Source of the DNA: Cytobacillus firmus
Lineage (GTDB): Bacteria; Bacillota; Bacilli; Bacillales; Cytobacillaceae
Reading direction: 5' to 3'
DNA: 64,000 nt
Assembly (NCBI RefSeq): GCF_023715565.1
Contig: NZ_JAMBOJ010000004.1
Location: 1 to 64,000 of the forward strand
Below the pieces are notes generated by a model. The model searched no databases. It was not told where the DNA came from and was given only the letters and a program-made list of their open reading frames with translations. The position numbers and the translations under genes were made by a program. Below are positions 54,440 to 63,875 of this stretch, one piece after another (position 1 is the stretch's first letter; each line of letters begins with the position of its first letter).

Positions 54440-55072
54440 GTGGATTTCATAAAAGAATGGGTAACCAACATCATATTATTTGTTCTGCTTGCCACTGTCA
54501 TAGATATGCTCCTTCCCAGCTCTAAGCTTCAGAAATATACAAAAATGGTGACAGGGCTGCTATTAATAGCGATTATTCTAACACCGATTTTGAGAATTAT
54601 ATCAAGTGATTTTGAAGAAGCTCTTGTTTCCGTGCCGGTTTTTGAGGCATCAGGAGAAAAAAATATGGAAAATTTAATAGAAATGAAGAAAAAAGAAATA
54701 CAAGCCTCAAGTGATGCATATATTTTAGAACAAATGGCTGTCCACATGAAACAGGACGCAGAAGAGGAGTTGATGGAACAGTACGGTCTGGAAATTGCTA
54801 ATATTGATATTTTAGTAGATGAAAGCAGTGATCAAGCCTTCCCGGATAACCTGCAAAAGGTCATGATCCAACTCAAAGCAGAAGATGCAGAAGCTGAAGC
54901 TGTAGAAGTGGTTAAAACAGTGGAAATCAATGCCGGGAAACCTCTTCCATCCAGCGGACCCGAACATGAAGATGCAGAAAGAATTGCTTCTCTTCTCGCT
55001 CAAAAATGGAATGTAGACGCAAACTCAATCGAAGTTCTGGTAGAAGGGGGGAATATGGATAGGGATGGATAA
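54440..55072 (+). CDS. spoIIIAF: Stage III sporulation protein SpoIIIAF
   Basis: A 210-residue protein with two N-terminal membrane helices (about 8-25 and 33-52) and a soluble domain of the ring-building type found in secretion rings. The GTG start follows GGGAGGGAA. It overlaps spoIIIAG by eight bases. The soluble domain is acidic and faces the space between the two spore membranes. Confidence 0.92.
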   Translation: MDFIKEWVTNIILFVLLATVIDMLLPSSKLQKYTKMVTGLLLIAIILTPILRIISSDFEEALVSVPVFEASGEKNMENLIEMKKKEIQASSDAYILEQMAVHMKQDAEEELMEQYGLEIANIDILVDESSDQAFPDNLQKVMIQLKAEDAEAEAVEVVKTVEINAGKPLPSSGPEHEDAERIASLLAQKWNVDANSIEVLVEGGNMDRDG

Positions 55073-55733
55073 TGAAAAAGGTCCTTTCACATGGGTAAAG
55101 AAGATAATTTCCAAGGATGGACAATCTGATAAGAAGCCCGGAAAATTCCACTATTTGCTGCTTGTTCTCCTGTTTGGAGCAGCGATCATGCTGATCAGCA
55201 ATATGCTGTTTCAAGAAGACGGTTCCACCGGTGATTTGCCCGTATCTACAAATGGGGAAGAAGTGAAGCAGGATGAAGAAGTGCCAGTCTTCGGCCAGCA
55301 GAAATCCGGGGGAAATGACACCATTGCCAATTATGAAAAGGCATATGAAGCCCAAATAAAAGAGGCGCTTGATGCAATCGTAGGGGTGGAAGATGCCACT
55401 GTTGTGGTGAATGTCGATGCCACAGAAAAGAAAGTCCTTGAAAAAAACAAAACAACCCAAACACAGAAAACCGATGAAACAGATCGGGAAGGCGGCAAAA
55501 GGAAGGTTGAGGATCAGTCACAGGAGGAACAGCTTGTGATTGTCCGAAATGGAGAAAAAGAGGTCCCCATTGTCATAGAAACCAAGAAACCTGAAATAAG
55601 GGGCGTGCTGGTTGTAGCAAAAGGGGCTGAAAATATACAAGTGAAAAAGTGGATTATTGAGGCAGTAACCAGAGCTCTGGATGTCCCAAGCCATAGAGTA
55701 TCCGTAATGCCTAAAAAAACCAAGGGGGAATAA
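55065..55733 (+). CDS. spoIIIAG: Stage III sporulation protein SpoIIIAG
   Basis: A 222-residue protein with one membrane helix (about 28-48). The soluble part carries the ring-building motif, split by a charged, unstructured insert (about 125-155), and forms the large 30-fold ring of the channel in B. subtilis. VEDATVVVNVDATEKKVLEK and the C-terminal ALDVPSHRVSVMP are diagnostic. It overlaps spoIIIAF. Confidence 0.94.
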   Translation: MDNEKGPFTWVKKIISKDGQSDKKPGKFHYLLLVLLFGAAIMLISNMLFQEDGSTGDLPVSTNGEEVKQDEEVPVFGQQKSGGNDTIANYEKAYEAQIKEALDAIVGVEDATVVVNVDATEKKVLEKNKTTQTQKTDETDREGGKRKVEDQSQEEQLVIVRNGEKEVPIVIETKKPEIRGVLVVAKGAENIQVKKWIIEAVTRALDVPSHRVSVMPKKTKGE

Positions 55734-55736
55734 TAG

Positions 55737-56276
55737 ATGCTTTTAAAGAAACAAACGGTCTGGCTATTAACAATGCTGAGTTTGGTGGTTGTATTATCGG
55801 TTTATTATGTAACATCACCGGAGCAAAAAGGCAGTGACCTTGCTGGAATGGAAGAAAAGGCACAGGGTGAAATGGACTCAGTTGAGAGTGAAGACGGCAA
55901 AGCAATTATTACAAACACTTCCAGTGATGAAATGTTTGAAAATCTTCGTCTACAGCTTGATGACGAGCGCAGCCGCATGAAGGAAGATCTGCAGGAAGTC
56001 CTTGGTCAAACTGACCTTTCTGCCGAAGAAAGAATGAAGGCAAAAGATCAAATTGATGAATTAAATGAAATAGCTCAAAAAGAAGCGATGCTTGAAACAT
56101 TAATCAGAGCGATGGATTATGAAGATGTGCTTGTCCGTGCTGACGGCAAGAAGGTTCAAATTACGGTTAAGGCAAAAGATCATTCAGCTTCAGCTGCAAA
56201 CAACATCATCCAGGAAGTTAGAAACGAAATTGGCAAGCTTGAAGCAGTGGCTGTTGAATTCCAAGTTGAAAAATAA
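55737..56276 (+). CDS. spoIIIAH: Stage III sporulation protein SpoIIIAH
   Basis: SpoIIIAH reaches from the mother-cell side to bind SpoIIQ of the forespore. One membrane helix (about 8-25) is followed by an acidic linker. The C-terminal YscJ/FliF-like domain (about 85-179) contains SAEERMKAKDQIDELNEIAQ. The length of 179 is shorter than the 218 of B. subtilis because the linker is shorter. It is the last gene of the operon and a terminator follows. Confidence 0.94.
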   Translation: MLLKKQTVWLLTMLSLVVVLSVYYVTSPEQKGSDLAGMEEKAQGEMDSVESEDGKAIITNTSSDEMFENLRLQLDDERSRMKEDLQEVLGQTDLSAEERMKAKDQIDELNEIAQKEAMLETLIRAMDYEDVLVRADGKKVQITVKAKDHSASAANNIIQEVRNEIGKLEAVAVEFQVEK

Positions 56277-56285
56277 AATTGTAAT

Positions 56286-56319
56286 GGGAGCCTGCAACAA
56301 TTTTAGGGCTCCCTTTTTA
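56286..56319 (+). terminator. Terminator after spoIIIAH
   Basis: GGGAGCC pairs with GGCTCCC across a 14-base loop and is followed by T. Confidence 0.88.
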
Positions 56320-56324
56320 TTTTA

Positions 56325-56368
56325 GTCTGTTTTTGCAAGTTTGTTGTACTTAGTGTAAATCAACGGAC
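56325..56368. repeat. Remnant of the palindromic repeat family
   Basis: GTCTGTTTTTGCAAGTTTGT (56325-) matches the left terminal repeat of copy A (GGCTCTTTTTGCAAGGTTTG). Only about ten bases later AAATCAACGGAC (56357-56368) matches the inner right end shared by both full copies. The whole middle is missing, so this is a deletion remnant. Confidence 0.6.
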
Positions 56369-56589
56369 TTCATTATTGGCGGAAAAAAAGCAATATATGT
56401 AAAAATAGACTAATTAATTTATGGTTTGGTAACTATTACATATAAAAGATAGTGCGAAAGCCCTTGTTCAGAAGTAGTTTTAGATGAAACTCAGCTAAAT
56501 CCAATGAAACATTTCACAAACATTTAGAAAAATATTAAAATGGAACTTAGGATGGATAGAGAAATTATTATCCAGTACATAATAGAATG

Positions 56590-56638
56590 TTGAAGTTTTA
56601 TAAGGTCTTATCGTATGATATTAGTATCTAGTCATAAT
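56590..56638 (+). promoter_or_regulatory. accBC promoter with FapR-like operator
   Basis: TTGAAG (56590-56595) and TATGAT (56614-56619), 18 bases apart, form a plausible sigma-A promoter. ATTAGTATCTAGTCATAAT (56620-56638), over the start point, resembles the FapR consensus ATTAGTACCTGRTACTAAT; the left half is nearly perfect and the right half imperfect. FapR is the malonyl-CoA-sensing repressor of lipid synthesis genes. In B. subtilis accBC is not a classic FapR target. Confidence 0.5.
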
Positions 56639-56744
56639 TCAAACCATGCTGAACGTTCCAGCCGTATGCTTTCCGACTCTTTCAGCAATACATGCATACG
56701 GATAAAAGGGATAATCATGCAATGAGAAAACAAGGGGTGCCAAA

Positions 56745-57251
56745 ATGTTAAAAGTACAAGAAATCCGTGAACTGATTAAATTGGTAGATCAGTCAAATAT
56801 TGATGAATTTGTATACGAGCATGAAGGGTCTAAAATTAAAATGAAGAAAAAAGGCAATGAAGCAGCAATTGTGCAGCAGGTTCAGCCTGCAGCTGTCCAA
56901 GTGTCAGCGCCTGCTCCACAGCCTGTCCAGCCAGCTGCTGTAAAAGTGGAAGAGTCTAAAGCAGAAGCGCCAGCTGCTGCTCCTGCACCAAAGGCTGAAG
57001 CCGCAGATGATTTACATAAGATTGTCTCACCAATGGTAGGGACTTTTTATCAGTCATCATCCCCTGATGCTGATGCATATGTAAAAGCCGGTTCAAAGGT
57101 TACGAAGGATTCCGTTGTATGCATTGTAGAGGCAATGAAATTATTTAATGAAATTGAAGCTGAAATTAATGGCGAAATTGTAGAAGTGCTTGTAAAAGAC
57201 GGCCAATTAGTAGAATATGGCCAGCCACTATTTTTAGTTAAGCCTGAATAA
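56745..57251 (+). CDS. accB: Biotin carboxyl carrier protein of acetyl-CoA carboxylase
   Basis: AccB carries biotin for the first step of fatty acid synthesis. An N-terminal helical region (about 1-45) is followed by an Ala-Pro-rich flexible linker (about 50-90) and the biotinyl domain. The biotinylated Lys is K132 in [13 protein letters not shown]. The length of 168 is usual. CAAGGGGTG lies upstream. It precedes accC by 14 bases. Confidence 0.96.
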   Translation: MLKVQEIRELIKLVDQSNIDEFVYEHEGSKIKMKKKGNEAAIVQQVQPAAVQVSAPAPQPVQPAAVKVEESKAEAPAAAPAPKAEAADDLHKIVSPMVGTFYQSSSPDADAYVKAGSKVTKDSVVCIVEAMKLFNEIEAEINGEIVEVLVKDGQLVEYGQPLFLVKPE

Positions 57252-57265
57252 GGAGCGGTTAAAGA

Positions 57266-58618
57266 ATGATAAAAAAACTCTTGATTGCCAACAGAGGAGA
57301 AATAGCTGTCCGCATTATCAGGGCAGCCCGTGAAATGGGGATTGAATCTGTTGCTGTCTTTTCAGAGGCTGACAGGGAAGCGCTCCATGTACAACTTGCG
57401 GATGAGGCATATTGCATTGGTCCGAAAGCATCCAAGGACAGCTATTTAAATTTTACAAATATAATAAGTGTCGCCAAGCTTACTGACTGTGACGCTATTC
57501 ATCCAGGTTATGGATTTCTTGCAGAGAATGCGGACTTTGCAGAACTGTGCAGAGAATGCAATATTATTTTTGTCGGCCCGACACCAGAAGCCATCAGCAA
57601 AATGGGCACAAAGGATATTGCAAGGGAAACGATGAAGGAAGCAGGAGTTCCGATTGTTCCGGGCTCTAATGGAATCATCAAGGATGTGGAAGATGCCATT
57701 CAGCTGGCAGAAAAGATTGAATATCCGGTAATTATTAAGGCCACTGCGGGCGGAGGCGGGAAAGGAATCCGCGTAGCGCGCAATGAGCAGGAGCTTATTA
57801 AAGGGATTACGATCACACAGCAGGAAGCACTGACAGCATTCGGGAATCCTGGTGTTTACATCGAAAAATACATCGAGGACTTCCGCCACGTGGAGATTCA
57901 GGTTCTTGCTGACAATTACGGAAACACCGTCCATCTCGGGGAAAGGGATTGTTCCATTCAGAGGCGCCTGCAAAAGCTGCTTGAGGAAACGCCTTCACCT
58001 GCCCTTGACGGTGAAACACGCGAAGAGATGGGAAATGCTGCTGTAACAGCTGCAAAAGCGGTCGATTATACAGGGGCTGGCACGATAGAATTTATATACG
58101 ATTATAAAAATCGCAAGTTTTATTTCATGGAAATGAACACACGTATTCAGGTTGAGCATCCTGTTACAGAGATGGTAACGGGGGTCGATTTAATCAAGGA
58201 GCAGATTAAGGTTGCTTCAGGAGAAAAGCTTAATTTTACACAGAGTGATGTGACATTTAACGGCTGGTCAATCGAATGCAGAATTAATGCGGAAAACCCG
58301 GAGAAGAATTTTATGCCATCAGCAGGAAGGATCAATATGTATCTGCCTCCTGGCGGGCTTGGTGTCCGAGTCGACTCTGCTGCCTACCCGGGCTATATGA
58401 TTCCACCATATTACGATTCAATGATTGCAAAAGTGATCACTTATGGCAATACTAGAGAAGAAGCCATTTCCAGAATGAAAAGAGCATTAAGCGAATTTGT
58501 AGTGGAAGGGGTTCATACAACAATCCCGTTCCATCTCAAGCTCTTAAGCCATGAAAACTTTGTGGAAGGGCAGTTTAATACGAAATTTCTTGAATTGCAT
58601 GATGTAATGAATTCTTAA
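57266..58618 (+). CDS. accC: Biotin carboxylase subunit of acetyl-CoA carboxylase
   Basis: AccC uses ATP and bicarbonate to carboxylate the biotin on AccB. The start [20 protein letters not shown], the ATP-grasp glycine loop [14 protein letters not shown] near 160, and [14 protein letters not shown] near 290 are diagnostic. The length of 450 is exact for the family. The site AAGGAGCGG precedes the ATG. It is co-transcribed with accB and yqhY. Confidence 0.97.
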   Translation: MIKKLLIANRGEIAVRIIRAAREMGIESVAVFSEADREALHVQLADEAYCIGPKASKDSYLNFTNIISVAKLTDCDAIHPGYGFLAENADFAELCRECNIIFVGPTPEAISKMGTKDIARETMKEAGVPIVPGSNGIIKDVEDAIQLAEKIEYPVIIKATAGGGGKGIRVARNEQELIKGITITQQEALTAFGNPGVYIEKYIEDFRHVEIQVLADNYGNTVHLGERDCSIQRRLQKLLEETPSPALDGETREEMGNAAVTAAKAVDYTGAGTIEFIYDYKNRKFYFMEMNTRIQVEHPVTEMVTGVDLIKEQIKVASGEKLNFTQSDVTFNGWSIECRINAENPEKNFMPSAGRINMYLPPGGLGVRVDSAAYPGYMIPPYYDSMIAKVITYGNTREEAISRMKRALSEFVVEGVHTTIPFHLKLLSHENFVEGQFNTKFLELHDVMNS

Positions 58619-58637
58619 GACTTGTGGAGGTGCTAAA

Positions 58638-59045
58638 ATGAACGAAAATAATATTCTCGAAATGAGCCCTGAAAATTCAGGCCTGGGCAAGGTGGAAATT
58701 GCACCGGAAGTTATTGAGGTAATTGCCGGGATTGCTGCTTCAGAAGTCGAAGGTGTTGCGCAAATGCGCGGAAACTTCGCTACAGGAGTGGTTGAACGGC
58801 TTGGTAAAAAGAACCACGGTAAAGGTGTTAAAGTTGAATTGACAGAAGAAGGCATCAAAGTCGATGTTTATTGTCTGATGAAATTCGGCGTATCCATCCC
58901 TAACGTTGCCCAAAAAATCCAGGATAACATCCGCCAGGCACTGTTGAATATGACTGCTCTTGACGCCCAGGAAGTAAACATTCATGTAGTAGGAATCATG
59001 TTTGAAAACCAAAAGCATGAAGTTGAATACGAACAGGAAATGTAA
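58638..59045 (+). CDS. yqhY: Asp23/Gls24 family protein YqhY
   Basis: A 135-residue Asp23-family (DUF322) protein. IAPEVIEVIAGIAASEVEGV and the NIHVVGIMFE end are family marks. In B. subtilis YqhY is encoded with accBC, affects acetyl-CoA carboxylase, and its loss selects acc mutations, so it probably tunes malonyl-CoA supply. The ribosome site GTGGAGGTG is strong. A terminator follows. Confidence 0.93.
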   Translation: MNENNILEMSPENSGLGKVEIAPEVIEVIAGIAASEVEGVAQMRGNFATGVVERLGKKNHGKGVKVELTEEGIKVDVYCLMKFGVSIPNVAQKIQDNIRQALLNMTALDAQEVNIHVVGIMFENQKHEVEYEQEM

Positions 59046-59055
59046 AAAACACATC

Positions 59056-59092
59056 AAGCCAAAGACATAAGACTCGTCTTTGGCTTTTCTTA
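59056..59092 (+). terminator. Terminator after yqhY
   Basis: AAGCCAAAGAC pairs perfectly with GTCTTTGGCTT across a nine-base loop, followed by T. The next 220 bases up to nusB are AT-rich with no gene visible. Confidence 0.9.
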
Positions 59093-59315
59093 TGGTTCAT
59101 TCTCTTCATCATTCACTTTCTAAACGTTATAAAGGAGTTTGTAAAGGGAAAATTAATATTATAAGGTTACTTGCATCATGTTTCTGTCCAAACATATTGC
59201 TCTTGTTGTAGTGCGAAGATTCCTTACTTATGCTATTATCTTCTTATGCAATTTTTGGACGTGCAAATGCTCAAAAATGAAAATACTATGTTAGCCATAA
59301 AGGAGTTTTATAAAG

Positions 59316-59705
59316 ATGAAGAGAAGAACAGCCAGAGAAAAGGCATTGCAGGCTTTATTTCAAATTGATGTAAGCGGGACAGAAGCAGAGACCGCAATTG
59401 AGCATGTTTTAGATGGCGAAAAGAACGATGAATATCTAAGCAAACTTGTATCAGGGGTGCTTGAGCATAAAGAAACAATTGATAATGAAATCAAAGGGTT
59501 TCTTGAAAAATGGACGCTGGAGAGACTTGCCACTGTAGACCGCAATCTTCTGCGCTTATCTGTTTTTGAACTGCAGTATTTAACAGAGGAAGTGCCAGCC
59601 AATGTGGTGCTCGATGAAGCAATTGAGATTGCCAAACTTTACGGCGATGATCAGTCAAGCAAGTTTATTAATGGTGTTTTGTCAAAGGTAAAAGAAAAAC
59701 TATAA
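59316..59705 (+). CDS. nusB: Transcription antitermination factor NusB
   Basis: NusB binds boxA RNA with NusE and supports rRNA transcription. The 129 residues are all-helical; [21 protein letters not shown] and [30 protein letters not shown] are diagnostic. The site AAAGGAG precedes the ATG. It lies in the standard accBC-yqhY-nusB-folD order. Confidence 0.96.
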   Translation: MKRRTAREKALQALFQIDVSGTEAETAIEHVLDGEKNDEYLSKLVSGVLEHKETIDNEIKGFLEKWTLERLATVDRNLLRLSVFELQYLTEEVPANVVLDEAIEIAKLYGDDQSSKFINGVLSKVKEKL

Positions 59706-59797
59706 AAAATTCACTGGATATGCTGGCGCTTTCTGGATGTAAGCAAGCCGGCAGTCCTTATCAAAGGCGCTTTCGAGTTTCTGATAGGGGGATACAA

Positions 59798-60652
59798 ATG
59801 GCTGCAGAATTAATAGATGGAAAAGAAATTGCAAGAAAGAAACAGGATCGTATCGGTGCTGAAGTGCAAAAGCTGAAGGCAGAAGGAGTCACGCCGGGAT
59901 TGGCTGTTATTTTAGCGGGGGATAATCAGGCATCCAGAACATATGTGAACAACAAGCAGAAAACCTGCAATAAGCTGGGCATGTATTCCATGCTTATTGA
60001 ACTTCCTGAAAGCGTCAGTGAACAAGAGCTGATCAGAAAAATCACTGAGTTGAATAAAAGTGATGCAATTCATGGAATCCTCGTCCAGCTGCCGCTCCCA
60101 AGCCATATTAATGAAAAAGTGATCATTGAGACCATATCACCTGAGAAAGATGTGGATGGATTTCATCCTATAAATATTGGCAGAATGATGACAGCTCAGG
60201 ATGCCTATCTCCCTTGTACTCCTGCTGGGATCATTGAAATGCTGGAGAGCATCGGGGCAGATATTTCCGGAAAGCATGTAGTGGTTATTGGCAGAAGCAA
60301 CATCGTAGGTAAGCCTGCAGGACAGCTGTTTCTTAATAAAGATGCAACAGTTACCTACTGTCATTCGAGAACAGCTAATCTCAAGGAATATACAAAGCGG
60401 GCAGACATTCTGGTGGCAGCAGCAGGTAAAGCCAAGTTAATTGCTGAAGACCATGTAAAACATGGTGCGATTGTGATTGATGTGGGTATGAATCGAGATG
60501 CGGAAGGAAAACTTTGCGGCGATGTTGATTTCGAGACAGTTAAGCACATTGCAGGGTACATTACTCCTGTTCCAGGCGGAGTGGGGCCGATGACCATTAC
60601 CATGTTAATGCACAACACGTTGAAGGCAGCAAAGTCTATTAGCAAAATCTAA
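59798..60652 (+). CDS. folD: Bifunctional methylene-THF dehydrogenase/cyclohydrolase FolD
   Basis: FolD interconverts 5,10-methylene-THF and 10-formyl-THF for purine and formyl-Met synthesis. The active-site segment is [17 protein letters not shown], with the catalytic Lys in the first K of KQK. Other marks are [24 protein letters not shown], and [10 protein letters not shown]. The start ATG at 59798 follows TAGGGGGAT and gives 284 residues; the upstream open frame has no site. It is followed by a branched terminator. Confidence 0.96.
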   Translation: MAAELIDGKEIARKKQDRIGAEVQKLKAEGVTPGLAVILAGDNQASRTYVNNKQKTCNKLGMYSMLIELPESVSEQELIRKITELNKSDAIHGILVQLPLPSHINEKVIIETISPEKDVDGFHPINIGRMMTAQDAYLPCTPAGIIEMLESIGADISGKHVVVIGRSNIVGKPAGQLFLNKDATVTYCHSRTANLKEYTKRADILVAAAGKAKLIAEDHVKHGAIVIDVGMNRDAEGKLCGDVDFETVKHIAGYITPVPGGVGPMTITMLMHNTLKAAKSISKI

Positions 60653-60678
60653 AATCATGGCCGCCATAGATGCAAAAT

Positions 60679-60747
60679 CTGTCCATTTCCATTATCCTGT
60701 ACTTAGGAAGCCTGTCATGCAGGCTGAATGGAAGGGCAGTTTTTTTG
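60679..60747 (+). terminator. Branched terminator between folD and xseA
   Basis: CTGTCC...TTCCATT pairs with AATGGAAGGGCAG across a wide loop that holds its own hairpin (AGCCTG with CAGGCT, 60709-60725), and eight T follow. It would separate folD from the xse-ispA genes. Confidence 0.7.
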
Positions 60748-60798
60748 TGTTATTGCTTTGCAGGAGATCCATACAACCCCTGCATAAAGGAGATTGTT

Positions 60799-62139
60799 AT
60801 GAAGGAACAGCAGTATCTGACAGTTCACGCACTGACCAAATACATAAAAAGAAAATTTGACGCCGACCCTCATTTGCAAAATATTTTGGTTAAGGGAGAA
60901 ATCTCAAACTTTAAACAGCACTCCAGCGGTCATATGTATTTCACTTTAAAGGATGAGAAAGCCAGAATTTTAGCCGTAATGTTTGCAGGAAATGCGAGAT
61001 CCATGAAATTCAGGCCGGAGAACGGCATGAAGGTTTTGGTCCGTGGAGCGATTTCCGTTTATGAATCGAGCGGGCAATATCAAATGTATGTACAGGAAAT
61101 GCAGCCGGACGGGATTGGTGAGCTTTATCTGGCATACGAGCAGCTTAAAGAGAAGCTGGAGAAAGAAGGATACTTTTCCTCTGAACATAAAAAAAATATC
61201 CCGCGCTATCCAAAGACAGTTGCGGTTATCACGTCTCCTACTGGTGCTGCAATCAGAGATATTTTGACAACGCTCAAAAGGCGCTATCCAATCGCGAACA
61301 TACTTATATTCCCTGCGCTTGTGCAGGGGAACCAGGCAGCACCATCTATTGTGAAAGCGATTAAGGATGCTAATTCCTCAGGGGAAGCAGACGTCTTAAT
61401 TATCGGCCGGGGCGGAGGTTCTATTGAAGAGCTTTGGGCTTTTAATGAGGAAGCTGTGGCAAGGGCCATATTTAAGTCAGTAATACCTGTAATTTCAGCT
61501 GTCGGCCATGAAACAGATTTTACAATAGCAGATTTTGTTGCAGATTTAAGGGCTCCTACCCCAACCGGAGCTGCTGAATTGGCAGTCCCGCACATTGATG
61601 ACCTGAAAGAAAGGCTTTTTAACAGGCAGTCAAGGCTGATAAGAGCGATGAAGGAACAAACTGCACTGCAAAATGAAAGGCTTCTAAGGGTACAGAAATC
61701 ATATGCTTTCAGATACCCGCAAAAATTGTATGAACAAAAACTGGAACAGCTGGATAAATTGACTGAACAGTTGTTACGGGGATCCAAAAGACTGCATGAT
61801 TTAAAGCAGGAACAAGCTGATATTCTAAGGAAAAGGCTGGTTCGAAGTCATCCTGGCCAGCTGAAGGATCAGGCGAAAGAAAGACATGATCGGCTCCAAA
61901 AGCTTTTAAATAAAACAATGGGAAATACCCTGGCTGCAAAGGAAAAGGATTTTGCGAGGGTCATTTCAACCCTTGAGGCACTCAGTCCTCTCAAAATCAT
62001 GGATAGAGGCTATAGCCTTGCTTATACAGAAAAGGAATCCCTCGTAAAGACTGTGTCTCAGGTTAAAGTGGATGATATGTTAAAATTGAAGGTATCTGAT
62101 GGAACTATTGAATGCAGGGTAACGGATATTGAGGAGTGA
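60799..62139 (+). CDS. xseA: Exodeoxyribonuclease VII large subunit
   Basis: XseA with XseB degrades single-stranded DNA from both ends. An N-terminal OB fold (about 1-100, with [20 protein letters not shown]) precedes the nuclease domain with [27 protein letters not shown] and [21 protein letters not shown] long coiled coil (about 275-400) binds XseB. ATG 60799 follows AAAGGAG and gives 446 residues. It overlaps no gene but sits five bases before xseB. Confidence 0.95.
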   Translation: MKEQQYLTVHALTKYIKRKFDADPHLQNILVKGEISNFKQHSSGHMYFTLKDEKARILAVMFAGNARSMKFRPENGMKVLVRGAISVYESSGQYQMYVQEMQPDGIGELYLAYEQLKEKLEKEGYFSSEHKKNIPRYPKTVAVITSPTGAAIRDILTTLKRRYPIANILIFPALVQGNQAAPSIVKAIKDANSSGEADVLIIGRGGGSIEELWAFNEEAVARAIFKSVIPVISAVGHETDFTIADFVADLRAPTPTGAAELAVPHIDDLKERLFNRQSRLIRAMKEQTALQNERLLRVQKSYAFRYPQKLYEQKLEQLDKLTEQLLRGSKRLHDLKQEQADILRKRLVRSHPGQLKDQAKERHDRLQKLLNKTMGNTLAAKEKDFARVISTLEALSPLKIMDRGYSLAYTEKESLVKTVSQVKVDDMLKLKVSDGTIECRVTDIEE

Positions 62140-62144
62140 TTGGG

Positions 62145-62378
62145 ATGGCGGATGAAAAACAACTTTCATTTGAGCAAGCGATGGAAGAACTTGAAGTGAT
62201 TGTGGAAAAGCTTGAAGAGGGCGATGTTCCTCTTGAAGAGGCAATTAATATATATAAAAAGGGCATGGAGCTTTCAAAATTATGCCATGATAAGCTTAAA
62301 AATGTGGAATCACAGCTTACGGAAATACTGACGGAAGACGGGCGAAAAACGAACTTCGCCATTCCGGAGGAGGAATAA
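62145..62378 (+). CDS. xseB: Exodeoxyribonuclease VII small subunit
   Basis: A 77-residue helical hairpin protein, the partner of Xse[29 protein letters not shown] is diagnostic. ATG 62145 follows GAGGAG by eight bases; a GTG at 62136 lies inside that site. It is followed two bases later by ispA. Confidence 0.95.
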   Translation: MADEKQLSFEQAMEELEVIVEKLEEGDVPLEEAINIYKKGMELSKLCHDKLKNVESQLTEILTEDGRKTNFAIPEEE

Positions 62379-62380
62379 TC

Positions 62381-63274
62381 TTGCAGCAGCAATCATTAAG
62401 TTCTTTCTCTGAATTTCATAAGAATAAACTTGAAATACACCTAAGAGAATGCGTACATAAATTAAAAGCCCCAGCTGAAATCAAGGAATCGATGCTATAC
62501 TCACTCGAAGCCGGAGGGAAACGAATCAGGCCGATGCTCTTATTTGCTACATTGGCTGCATTTGGCGAAGATACGTTAAAAGGGCTGTGGAGTGCGGCGG
62601 CGATTGAGATGATTCACACCTATTCGCTTATTCACGATGACTTGCCAAGCATGGATAATGATGATCTAAGAAGAGGCAAGCCTACTAACCATAAAGTATA
62701 TGGAGAAGCATTTGCCATTCTAGCAGGTGATGCCTTGCTCACATACAGCTTCCAGACAATTGCGGAAACACCAGAGGAATTCGCTTCAGCCGAAATGAAG
62801 CTGTCACTGATTAAGGTGCTGTCAAGAGCTGCAGGTGTTGAAGGGATGGTTGGCGGGCAGGCTGAAGACATTAAAGGGGAAGGCAAACAGCTGGAAATAG
62901 AGGACTTAGAGTATATCCACGTGCATAAGACCGGCAAATTGCTTGAATCCAGTGTGGTTTCAGGTGCTATTTTGGCAAATGCTAATGAGGAAACGATTCA
63001 GACTCTTTCCCATTTTGCTTTTCATCTGGGACTGGCTTTTCAAATCAGAGATGATATTCTCGACCTAGAGGGGACAGAAGAGATAATCGGGAAGCCTGTT
63101 GGAAGTGATGAATCAAAAAATAAAAGTACCTATCCCGCACTTCTTACAATGAATGGTGCGAAAGAGGCGCTCGATTACCATATCAAATCTGCTAAAGAGA
63201 AGCTGAGGGAAACCGGTCTCCAAACAGAGCTGCTGGAAGAAATAACAGATTTAATTGCAAACAGGGACCACTAA
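62381..63274 (+). CDS. ispA: Farnesyl diphosphate synthase
   Basis: This prenyltransferase builds the C15 precursor of quinones and undecaprenyl phosphate. The first Asp-rich motif is DDLPSMDND near residue 86 and the second is DDILD near 225, with GKRIRP and KTGKLLESSV between. The length of 297 is usual. The start is TTG at 62381 behind GGAGGAGGA. It precedes dxs, the first enzyme of isoprenoid synthesis, after a long gap. Confidence 0.95.
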   Translation: MQQQSLSSFSEFHKNKLEIHLRECVHKLKAPAEIKESMLYSLEAGGKRIRPMLLFATLAAFGEDTLKGLWSAAAIEMIHTYSLIHDDLPSMDNDDLRRGKPTNHKVYGEAFAILAGDALLTYSFQTIAETPEEFASAEMKLSLIKVLSRAAGVEGMVGGQAEDIKGEGKQLEIEDLEYIHVHKTGKLLESSVVSGAILANANEETIQTLSHFAFHLGLAFQIRDDILDLEGTEEIIGKPVGSDESKNKSTYPALLTMNGAKEALDYHIKSAKEKLRETGLQTELLEEITDLIANRDH

Positions 63275-63603
63275 TTTTTCCATTATACCATACTCATAAT
63301 TGAAATGATCAGGATACTAATATGACTAAAGAAATGACGCTCTTGCCGCTGTACTGATTGTACCAGCGGTATTTGCTGTTTATAAAATGTTGGTCATGAA
63401 TGTATATATTTTGGTATGATAGGAATTGCTGCCGGGAGTATTCCCCGGCAAAACCAGCCTGGGTGAGAGGCTGTTTATAATGAAAAGCATTTGGAAAATC
63501 TCCTGTAATAAGGTAATCTTAAGTTATTATCTTTTGGACAGGCTGGACACCGTAAAAAACAGGCTTTGATTTGCTATAAACATGATTGCCAAGATATATG
63601 TAA
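63275..63603. other. Structured intergenic region after ispA
   Basis: Before the repeat, this 329-base gap has several stems: CCGCTGTAC/GTACCAGCGG (63337-63370), GCCGGG/CCCGGC (63432-63450) and CAGCC/GGCTG (63456-63474). An extended -10 (TGGTATGAT, 63412-63420) with TTGGTC upstream could start a short RNA just before the last two stems. A hydrophobic frame (63330-63420) lacks a start codon. I recognise no riboswitch. Confidence 0.4.
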
Positions 63604-63828
63604 AGGTTGTTTTCGTAAAGTTATTGCTTTTTCATAACCTAGTTTAATTTGCTGAGTTGATTGGAGCGGAGGGCACTTGACTCCTGCGGGAGGAGAGGGA
63701 AGTGTGAGACCCCGCAGGCGAAGCCGAGGAGGCTCACATTCCTCCCCGCGGAAAGCAAGTGCCTGGAGGGGAAATCAACGGGCAAAATCCATAAACCCAA
63801 AAACAACAATCTTTGAAAAAAACAGCCT
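63604..63828. repeat. Palindromic intergenic repeat element, copy B
   Basis: The second full copy of the repeat at 26097-26376. Terminal repeats are AGGTTGTTTTCGTAAAGTTA on the left and AACAACAATCTTTGAAAAAA on the right, complementary with mismatches. The inner pair GTTGATT (63656) and AATCAAC (63773) encloses a GC-rich core with CTCCTGCGGGAG and GGGGAATG-like stems. It sits in the leader of dxs. No protein frame is seen. Confidence 0.8.
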
Positions 63829-63875
63829 ATGTAAAAAAACGGTCGAATAAGAAACGAAAGTGAGTGGTCCGCTGT

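Larger units (their letters stand above)
56277..56744. other. Intergenic region between spoIIIAH and accB
   Basis: The 468-base gap holds the spoIIIAH terminator, a remnant of the palindromic repeat, and a promoter with a FapR-like site, all listed separately. It also holds a hairpin just before accB: GCCGTATGC (56661-56669) with GCATACGG (56694-56701). No additional gene is visible. The leader from the promoter to accB is about 120 bases. Confidence 0.6.

Noticed and set aside
59171-59368. A 65-codon frame overlapping the start of nusB
   Set aside because: It has no ribosome site, unusual composition and overlaps the clear nusB start in another frame.
63318-63420. Possible small membrane protein (hydrophobic frame NDALAAVLIVPAVFAV)
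   Set aside because: The frame follows a stop codon directly and has no start codon or ribosome site before the hydrophobic part; it may be chance or a decayed end.
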